A DNA stretch of 64,000 nt from JAEUIE01 sp046350055 (GTDB lineage Bacteria; Planctomycetota; Planctomycetia; Gemmatales; HRBIN36): NCBI GenBank assembly GCA_046350055.1, contig JAXMBC010000001.1, forward strand, positions 1,178,001 through 1,242,000, in the 5' to 3' direction. The notes beneath the pieces are model-generated. The model was not told the DNA's origin and did no database searches. It saw nothing but the letters and a program-made list of their open reading frames with translations. This document shows, piece by piece, positions 59,517 through 64,000 of the stretch. Made by a program: the position numbers and the translations under genes. The stretch's first letter is position 1, and every line of letters begins with the position of its first letter.

Positions 59517-60281
59517 ATGATCATGCGTTGCCTGGCCATCGCCTGCCTCTTCATCGCTCAGACAGCGTACGCCCAAACCGTGCTGTTTGATGAAACCGCT
59601 GGCACACTTCCCGCTGCCCAGGGCTGGCTCACCTACATCGTCCAGGGCTCCGCCACTCAGACGTACCTGACCAACCAGGGCGTGCAACTGGTCACCGATA
59701 ACGCTACCCAGGCAGGCTACTTCAATCGCAATCTCTTCACCGGCACTCTGGTCAACCCCGCCTTTCCCGTCCTCCAGCGTAACCCGGGCTTTGCGGTTCG
59801 CTTTGATCTCACCGTGACCGCGGAAGCCCATCTCAACAACAATCGTGCAGGCTTCAGCGTCATCGCCCTCGCCAGCGATGGCATGGGCATTGAACTGGGC
59901 TTCTGGGCCAACGAAATATGGGCCCAGAACGACACCCCCCTCTTCACTCACGGCGAAGGCGTAGTACGCAACACCACCTCTGCTACCAGCTACCTCCTCA
60001 GCCTCGTCGGCAACAGCTATCAACTGGTAGCGGACGGTTCTCCGATTCTCAATGGTGCGCTGCGCAACTATTCCTCGTTCGGATTTCCACCCTACACCTA
60101 CACCAGCTTCCTCTTTCTGGGGGACGATACCACCAGTGCCAGCGCCGATGTCACCCTCGGCCGCGTGACCCTCCTCGCCAGCGTGCCAGAACCAGCCAGC
60201 TGGATGATGATGACGGTAGCGGTGCTGGGCGCAGGCTGTTGCTATCGGCGATGGAAGCGCGGAAACATACAAGTCGCCTGA
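59517..60281 (+). CDS. PEP-CTERM sorted exported protein
   Basis: 254 residues from ATG 59517 (AAAGGA six bases upstream). Signal peptide MIMRCLAIACLFIAQTAYAQ; C-terminus SVPEPASWMMMTVAVLGAG then CCYRRWKR is a PEP-CTERM signal. The middle resembles secreted carbohydrate-binding-like beta proteins (GFAVRFDLTVTAEAHLNNNR, YTYTSFLFLGDDTTS). Third PEP-CTERM protein in the window. Confidence 0.9.
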   Translation: MIMRCLAIACLFIAQTAYAQTVLFDETAGTLPAAQGWLTYIVQGSATQTYLTNQGVQLVTDNATQAGYFNRNLFTGTLVNPAFPVLQRNPGFAVRFDLTVTAEAHLNNNRAGFSVIALASDGMGIELGFWANEIWAQNDTPLFTHGEGVVRNTTSATSYLLSLVGNSYQLVADGSPILNGALRNYSSFGFPPYTYTSFLFLGDDTTSASADVTLGRVTLLASVPEPASWMMMTVAVLGAGCCYRRWKRGNIQVA

Positions 60282-60417
60282 TCGTTACGGTGTAGACTTC
60301 GCAAACATTGTCTTCGGGGAGAATATCGTAATCGCTGGCCACATCATATCGGGGAATAATCAGCCTGCCACACCCGCAAGCCTCCGCCACCGAATGTTAG
60401 GCTGTTGCATTGGCTGG

Positions 60418-60795
60418 TTATACCCCGCCCGCTGGCGGGAAGTCACCGACGCTGAAAGAGGCCCATGACAGCCCAGCGACGTGCGGTCGCCCCGACTTGG
60501 CGTCAAATACGCCTTCCAGAACGCTCACATTGTCATTCGCGATCAACGGCCCAGACACGAGCCAGTCGCTCGCAATACGGTTAGCAACGAGGAGTAATTC
60601 GAACACGCCCGTTGCCGCCGGGGATGAAAACGGGCTGCGAAGTGCGACCTCCCACAGCTCGGGCACCTTCCAATACGGCTTCGGAGCCTCGACGACTTCG
60701 GACGGAAGGACTTCGCGGGTTCGCGCAAGACACCGGTCGGCGCCCGCAGCGTCGTTCACACGAAACATCAGACGCCAGGCAACCTGAAGGGGCAT
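60418..60795 (-). CDS. Hypothetical protein in the cassette-like region
   Basis: 125 residues from ATG 60795. Opens MPLQVAWRLMFRVNDAAGAD and contains CLARTREVLPSEVVEAP, PYWKVPELWEVALRSPF and GVFELLLVANRIASDWLVSG, a hydrophobic core typical of small alpha/beta proteins. No family recognised. High GC codon use and the neighbouring cassette structure suggest acquisition. The 3' side joins ordinary chromosome. Confidence 0.6.
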   Translation of the reverse strand: MPLQVAWRLMFRVNDAAGADRCLARTREVLPSEVVEAPKPYWKVPELWEVALRSPFSSPAATGVFELLLVANRIASDWLVSGPLIANDNVSVLEGVFDAKSGRPHVAGLSWASFSVGDFPPAGGV

Positions 60796-60831
60796 AACGT
60801 AGGTCCGGTGCACTGGTTCGGCGTCAGCGGC

Positions 60832-61152
60832 TCACCCACCGATCAGTTGCTGCCATCCGAGCAACGCCTGACGGAACTCGTCCAGCCCGACACGGCACAC
60901 CGGCATGGACTCGTCCCACAGGCACTTGATCTCGGCCCCGGCAGCCGACAGGGTAAGCAGGAACGCATTGCCGGTGCCGCTGAACCCCGACTGACAACCT
61001 GCGGCGACCGCCTCTGCCATCTCCACCAACTCGGCAGCCCCGTTCGGGCTGGATTGGACATCCTGTTCCAAGAACCAGCCGACGGCCTCGTGTGGCGGAG
61101 CCACCTCGCACCGCGGGTAGCCATGCGCGTCTCGCAGGAACCGGGCTTCCAC
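60832..61152 (-). CDS. YacL-like hypothetical protein
   Basis: 106 residues from GTG 61152, preceded by GGAGGG and by the attC-like GTTCGGC 18 bases further. Similar in plan to E. coli YacL/UPF0231: EARFLRDAHGYPRCEV, EAVGWFLEQDV, and an ending CRVGLDEFRQALLGWQQLI. Role unknown. The very short leader and following site fit a gene-cassette origin. Confidence 0.6.
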   Translation of the reverse strand: MEARFLRDAHGYPRCEVAPPHEAVGWFLEQDVQSSPNGAAELVEMAEAVAAGCQSGFSGTGNAFLLTLSAAGAEIKCLWDESMPVCRVGLDEFRQALLGWQQLIGG

Positions 61153-61170
61153 TGCCGCAAGCCCTCCGCC

Positions 61171-61260
61171 GCCGAACGACCCCGCTCAGCGGCCGCGGGG
61201 GCTCGGTGAGCTGTGAGTCGCAGAAACGCTACATGCCCCCGCCGGTCTGCTGCAGCGCCT
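61171..61260. other. attC-like site A, truncated
   Basis: Starts GCCGAAC (61171-61177) followed by GACCCCGCTCAGC, and on its far side GCCGGTCTGCTGCAGCGCCT, the complementary arm of an attC hairpin. The last half-site (GTTCGGC) is missing: sequence changes at 61261 to the left end of an IS110-type element. So the site looks interrupted by transposon insertion. Confidence 0.6.
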
Positions 61261-61386
61261 GGATACTAATCATAGCCCTTCGGTTACAGTGAAGTCGGCG
61301 AACTTCACTCCAGGAGAGACTACGATGCGTTACTACACCCAGACTCACCCATACTACTGTGGCGTCGACCTGCACGCAAGAAGCCC
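61261..61386 (+). mobile_element. Left-end remnant of an IS110-family element
   Basis: After about 60 bp of non-coding left end, an ATG at 61324 (AGGAGA upstream) starts MRYYTQTHPYYCGVDLHAR, the typical opening of IS110/IS1111 DEDD transposases (xCGIDLHxR with the first Asp). The frame then runs straight into repeat R2, so only about 20 codons survive. Its position directly at the break in an attC-like site fits the known attC preference of the IS1111 group. Confidence 0.65.
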
Positions 61387-61480
61387 GGGTGCCATAGCCT
61401 GCGTGTACTCACGCTGGCTATGCCGAGGTACCCCAAGGTTCCGGCATAGTCAGGTCGAGTACGACCAGACTAGGGCCCCC
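61387..61480 (+). repeat. 95-bp structured repeat, copy R2
   Basis: GGGTGCC start, hairpin CATAGCCTGCGTG-TACT-CACGCTGGCTATG, then GGTCG-AGTA-CGACC; the right end is altered (GGGCCCCC instead of GGGCACCC). It lies 3 bp after the stop of the minus-strand gene at 61484 and truncates the IS110 remnant. Confidence 0.85.
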
Positions 61481-61483
61481 TTG

Positions 61484-61921
61484 CTATAGAGGGGTTCGGC
61501 GTGCCTCTGCTTCTGCAGCCCACAGGGACCAATACCGCTCGGCCGCCGCCTCCAACTCCGCCTGCGACAGCGGCTGGCCCTCGGCGGTGGCTGCGTGTGT
61601 TGACGAGTACCGCGTCAGCAGGTAGCCGCCGCCCCCACGGTCCGAGCACTCGACGCGGATGGCCCCCTCGGCCACCTCCGCCGACAGCACCTCCAGGCCG
61701 ATCGCGGCGATGGCGACCGGGTCGGACACCGGCGGCCCCTCGTAGGGGTGGTACTCGAACCGCTCGCACCCGGTGAGCGTGACCAGCACATGCTCGGCGC
61801 GGGTGGGCAGGTGGCCGCACAGGTACGAGATGCCGACTGACAGCCGGAGGTCGCCGGGGACTGAGCCCTCGGCTGCCGACACCTCGCCGTCGTGCAGCAC
61901 GTTCCAGATGGCGACATCCAC
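61484..61921 (-). CDS. Hypothetical cassette-type protein
   Basis: 145 residues from GTG 61921 with GGAGGG eight bases upstream and the GTTCGGC core further. Sequence includes MDVAIWNVLHDGEVSAAEGS, GISYLCGHLPTRAEHVLVTL and ATAEGQPLSQAELEAAAERY. No recognised family; very GC-rich codon use. Preceded by the 101-bp block and followed by R2. Confidence 0.6.
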   Translation of the reverse strand: MDVAIWNVLHDGEVSAAEGSVPGDLRLSVGISYLCGHLPTRAEHVLVTLTGCERFEYHPYEGPPVSDPVAIAAIGLEVLSAEVAEGAIRVECSDRGGGGYLLTRYSSTHAATAEGQPLSQAELEAAAERYWSLWAAEAEARRTPL

Positions 61922-61928
61922 CCGTTGC

Positions 61929-62029
61929 GCCCTCCGCCGCCGAACAGATGCTTCTCTGACCTATAGGTCAGAGAGTAAACTACACAGGTCAGATAATACC
62001 GGCTTGTCTCCAGCCTGGTCAAGCGATTA
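61929..62029. repeat. 101-bp palindrome-bearing block, copy 1
   Basis: Shares 101 bp with 63597-63697, differing at only a few positions. It begins at the GCCCTCCGCCGCCGAAC core (61929-61945), contains the perfect 20-bp palindrome CTCTGACCTATAGGTCAGAG at 61954-61973 and then AGGTCAGATAATACCGG. It sits where an attC arm would be, so it may be an inserted element end or an attC variant. Confidence 0.75.
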
Positions 62030-62058
62030 CATCGAAACGTCGGCTTTCCTGATCTCCC

Positions 62059-62101
62059 ACTTTCTCCAAGCCGTCCACTAGCCACCACCCTGGTGTACAA
62101 G
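62059..62101. repeat. Second shared block, copy 1
   Basis: About 43 bp, including TTTCTCCAAGCCGTCCACTA and CCTGGTGTACAAG, repeated at 63790-63832. In the other copy it sits 93 bp from the 101-bp block instead of 30 bp and is followed directly by R5. Confidence 0.7.
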
Positions 62102-62196
62102 CCTATCATAACAGGGAGGCAGGCCTGCGAAGGTCGTGGAGACGGTCTGTCTATAGAGTGCAGTAACCGTGGCACGATGAACTCCGCCGCGCGCCC

Positions 62197-62279
62197 GGGT
62201 GCCATAGCCTGCGTGTACTCACGCTGGCTATGCCGAGGTACTCCGAGGTTCGGGCATAGTCAGGTCGAGTACGACCAGA
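62197..62279 (+). repeat. 95-bp structured repeat, copy R3, right end missing
   Basis: GGGTGCC start and both hairpins are present, but the sequence ends at GACCAGAG and continues as GGCCGTCCGG without the GGCACCC terminus, so the copy is truncated at its right end. Confidence 0.75.
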
Positions 62280-62299
62280 GGCCGTCCGGTAATTGAGTT

Positions 62300-62448
62300 G
62301 ATCTAAACTGCCTGATCTCTTGAGGTTACGTTGTTGTTTGCCAACGCCAACGCAACACATCAGGAGATCAGGCATTGCTTAGTGCCAAGGACGGCACGTC
62401 GCTCGCCACGTTGATACAGCAAGCCATTCCTGTTTGTCAGGAAGCGGC
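62300..62448 (+). mobile_element. Probable transposase-gene remnant
   Basis: A TTG at 62375 (AGGAG upstream) opens LSAKDGTSLATLIQQAIPVC, which stops being protein-like where R4 begins at 62449. The region upstream carries GCCTGATCTCTTGAGG and an inverted partial copy CATCAGGAGATCAGGC, possible terminal inverted repeats. Family not recognised. Confidence 0.4.
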
Positions 62449-62543
62449 GGGTGCCATAGCCTGCGTGTACTCACGCTGGCTATGCCGAGGTACTCCAAGC
62501 TTCCGGCACAGTCAGGTCGAGTACGACCAGGCTTTGGCACCCG
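62449..62543 (+). repeat. 95-bp structured repeat, copy R4, complete
   Basis: Complete copy with GGGTGCC and GGCACCC ends and both hairpins. It interrupts the transposase-like frame and ends 10 bp after the stop of the minus-strand gene at 62554. Confidence 0.85.
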
Positions 62544-62553
62544 TGCGAGCCAG

Positions 62554-63021
62554 CTACCAAGTCCGATGATAGCGGAACCCATCGTGATCCGTGCCCTCGA
62601 TGTATCCCATCGCTGACAATGTCTGTTCAGCCGCCCGCCGCCGCGTGAACCCGAGCAAGTCCTCGCGGCCGGCGTTCGTGAGTTCCGCGGCGACCCGCTC
62701 AAAGGTGCACCGCGGGTCGTGACCGAGCAACTCGGCCGAGCGCCACGGGAGCGGCATGACCAAAAGCTTCTCCCGGTCGTCGTCGGGGTCCGCCAGACCC
62801 AGAGCGAGGAGGGCCAACTCGAGCGTCTCTAGGGACGCCCGGCGCACCGCCAGTGCAGCGGATCGCTCCGCGTAGCACAGCAGGACGGATGCTAGCCCGC
62901 CGTCCATGCAGCCGAGAAATTCGGCGGCAGACGGGCCAGCGTCACGGGCAGTCCGCAGGAGTGCCTCGACGGACTCATCAAGCGGATGAGGTATAGGCCG
63001 CGGGCCGTAGCCATCGTACAC
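62554..63021 (-). CDS. Hypothetical cassette-type protein
   Basis: 155 residues from GTG 63021 (MYDGYGPRPIPHPLDESV). Mostly helical (LLRTARDAGPSAAEFLGCMD, LETLELALLALGLADPDDD, RCTFERVAAELTNAGREDLL). Between it and the attC-like core at 63087 lies a possible 14-codon leader frame (MGLDDIADRVDAAI), so its start could be coupled. No family recognised. Confidence 0.6.
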   Translation of the reverse strand: MYDGYGPRPIPHPLDESVEALLRTARDAGPSAAEFLGCMDGGLASVLLCYAERSAALAVRRASLETLELALLALGLADPDDDREKLLVMPLPWRSAELLGHDPRCTFERVAAELTNAGREDLLGFTRRRAAEQTLSAMGYIEGTDHDGFRYHRTW

Positions 63022-63086
63022 GCCGTCTCAGATTGCGGCGTCAACCCGGTCAGCAATGTCGTCGAGACCCATCGCCCTGCCTCCTC

Positions 63087-63182
63087 GCCGAACGACCCCG
63101 CTCAGCAGCGGCGGGGCACCGGCGAGCTTGGACTCCCAGAACAGCGTCATGCCCCGCCGTCTGCTGCAGTGCCTCGTTCGGC
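63087..63182 (-). other. attC-like site B, complete (96 bp)
   Basis: Ends GCCGAACGA and TCGTTCGGC pair over 9 bp. Inside, CAGCAGCGGCGGGGCA on one arm pairs with TGCCCCGCCGTCTGCTG on the other over 16 bp with one unpaired extra base, the extrahelical base typical of attC; a 30-base variable top remains. The gene on the 5' side in cassette direction ends 6 bp before it. Core GTTCGGC differs from the canonical GTTRRRY at one position. Confidence 0.75.
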
Positions 63183-63188
63183 GTGCCT

Positions 63189-63590
63189 TTAGCTCATCTG
63201 GAGCCGGAACCCAATGCCCTCTGACGCTGCAACCCCAAGGACCCGCGCCATCTCCTCCAACTCCTCGACCACTCCGGCGGACTCGTCGAGCCGCTTCGCC
63301 GCCTTCGGGCTGGCCTTGATGTGGTCGGCGAGGGCTTGCATCGCGGCCCGGCCCTCGGCCGGATCGAACCACTCAGTCCACTCGCCCATGACCTCCGCAA
63401 GGTCGTCCGGATCGCCGTCGAAATCCTCGGGGATCGGGCGGTTGTCCGCGAACGCCGTGAACGGCGTGAGCTTGGCCGCCCGTGCGATCTTGTCGAGTAC
63501 CTCGAAGTTCGCCGCCAAGACCTCGCCGAGGGCGACGAACTTGGTGCCCGTCAGCTTGGGCTGGAACACTGGGTAGATGCCCAAGCTCAT
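63189..63590 (-). CDS. Hypothetical cassette-type protein
   Basis: 133 residues from ATG 63590 with GGAGGG seven bases upstream and the GTTCGGC core just before that. Begins MSLGIYPVFQPKLTGTKFVA and continues GEVLAANFEVLDKIARAAKL, ADNRPIPEDFDGDPDDLAEV, VVEELEEMARVLGVA; acidic and helical, reminiscent of small immunity-type proteins, but no family is assigned. Its stop lies 6 bp from attC-like site B, the layout of a single-gene cassette. Confidence 0.65.
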   Translation of the reverse strand: MSLGIYPVFQPKLTGTKFVALGEVLAANFEVLDKIARAAKLTPFTAFADNRPIPEDFDGDPDDLAEVMGEWTEWFDPAEGRAAMQALADHIKASPKAAKRLDESAGVVEELEEMARVLGVAASEGIGFRLQMS

Positions 63591-63596
63591 CCGCTT

Positions 63597-63697
63597 GCCC
63601 TCCGCCGCCGAACAGTTGTTTCTCTGACCTATAGGTCAGAGAGTAAACTACACAGGTCAGATAATACCGGCTCGACTCCAGCCTGGTCAAGCGATTA
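63597..63697. repeat. 101-bp palindrome-bearing block, copy 2
   Basis: Same as the block at 61929: GCCGAAC core at 63607-63613 and palindrome CTCTGACCTATAGGTCAGAG at 63622-63641. It directly precedes the 63590 gene in cassette direction. Confidence 0.75.
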
Positions 63698-63789
63698 GCC
63701 TCGGATGGTCCAATTCCCTGACCTAAACTCTGATGAAGCTCCTCGACTACTGACAAACTCTGTCTCGACCTTTCAGTTTACTATCTGCA

Positions 63790-63832
63790 ACTTTCTCCAA
63801 ACCGTTCACTAGCCACCACTCTGGTGTACAAG
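63790..63832. repeat. Second shared block, copy 2
   Basis: Matches 62059-62101 with a few differences; ends directly before R5. Confidence 0.7.
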
Positions 63833-63835
63833 TCC

Positions 63836-63930
63836 GGGTGCCATAGCCTGTGTGTACTCACCCTGGCTATGCCGAGATACTCCAAGGTTCCGGCATAGTC
63901 AGGTCAAGTACGATCAGACTAGGGCACCCG
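63836..63930 (+). repeat. 95-bp structured repeat, copy R5
   Basis: Complete ends, with the terminal GGCACCC partly duplicated (GGGCACCCGGGCACCCG). Both hairpins are recognisable but carry extra mismatches (GGTCA-AGTA-CGATC), so this copy is decaying. Confidence 0.8.
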
Positions 63931-64000
63931 GGCACCCGTGCAGCGACTGGTTCGGCGGCGCCCTCACTCTTTAATACCCCAGCCCGCTAGTCGTTCCTTA

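Larger units (their letters stand above)
63607..63956. other. Possible attC-like site C, interrupted
   Basis: A GCCGAAC half-site at 63607 and a GTTCGGC half-site at 63950 (GTGCAGCGACTGGTTCGGC, similar to the outer arm of site B) are separated by about 340 bp holding the palindrome block, the 43-bp block and R5. This fits one attC site split by insertions; the gene it would serve lies outside the window. Confidence 0.4.

Noticed and set aside
60151..60390. Minus frame reading AEACGCGRLIIPRYDV and DYDILPEDNVCEVYTV
   Set aside because: Looks somewhat protein-like but lies over the end of a PEP-CTERM gene and an intergenic gap with no start signal; could be a decayed fragment, not supportable as a gene.
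63028..63372. Minus frame ending in MGLDDIADRVDAAI
   Set aside because: Runs through the attC-like site; only its last 14 codons could be a leader, the rest is a shadow of site B.
61300..63700. Several short plus-strand frames containing GAIACVYSRWLCRG
   Set aside because: The shared peptide is just the translation of the 95-bp repeat, not a protein family.
1..64000. CRISPR arrays, rRNA, prophage or complete insertion sequences
   Set aside because: No regularly spaced direct repeats, rRNA-like stretches or intact transposase plus both ends were seen.

Overview
The window looks like chromosome from a planctomycete of the Gemmataceae type (moderately high GC, dense both-strand coding). The inference rests on three PEP-CTERM-tagged exported proteins, small secreted proteins resembling Gemmata paralogous families, a DUF11 lipoprotein, a Cys-rich secreted protein, a GH3-family protein in a bacterium, and housekeeping genes with bacterial motifs. 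No rRNA was seen; one tRNA-Gln(UUG) is present. Most coordinates are stop-codon secure; where a nearby Shine-Dalgarno (SD) sequence argued for an internal start I used it and say so.

Layout. 1-2.7 kb: overlapping minus-strand shikimate operon aroDE-aroK followed by a prepilin peptidase cut by the window edge. 2.9-7 kb: a hybrid protein with a dead histidine-kinase core and intact receiver, a TPR membrane protein, and prfB with programmed frameshift. 7-12 kb: DUF5615/DUF433 pair, ComEC, membrane protein and lipoprotein. 12-28 kb: carA, a Cys-rich repeat protein, lipoproteins, DUF11 protein, zinc-ribbon protein, glgC, holB-tmk, a pseudokinase, a GT87-like protein and an S1/P1-like exported protein. 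28.3-36.4 kb: a plus-strand acyl-chain-building cluster (two FabZ-like dehydratases, FabG, a long ACP, two ketosynthases of which the first has lost all three catalytic residues, an alpha/beta hydrolase, a GH3 acyl-adenylase-like protein) facing a flippase-like membrane protein, then an RsbW/STAS partner-switching pair. 38.7-60.3 kb: membrane, peptidase, lpd, Bpt, SulP-carbonic anhydrase fusion, SPFH/NAD-kinase-like pair, YheT-like hydrolase, HAD-like protein, cysK and PEP-CTERM genes.

60.4-64 kb is different: short minus-strand hypothetical genes each starting just after the same GTTCGGC-GGCGGAGGGC leader, with one complete and two damaged attC-like hairpin sites, an IS110 remnant apparently lodged in one of them, another probable transposase remnant, a duplicated 101-bp palindrome-bearing block and four copies of a 95-bp structured repeat. 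I read this as a chromosomal integron cassette array (integrase outside the window or lost) heavily invaded by small mobile elements.

The most interesting unexplained object is the 95-bp repeat family (five copies: four at the right end and one at 4073). The distant copy differs throughout its main 13-bp hairpin but keeps the pairing, the same internal T-T mismatch and the same TACT loop, which is complementary to an AGTA loop in the second hairpin. That is evidence for selection on structure. Three copies sit 3-26 bp after the stop codon of a minus-strand gene.
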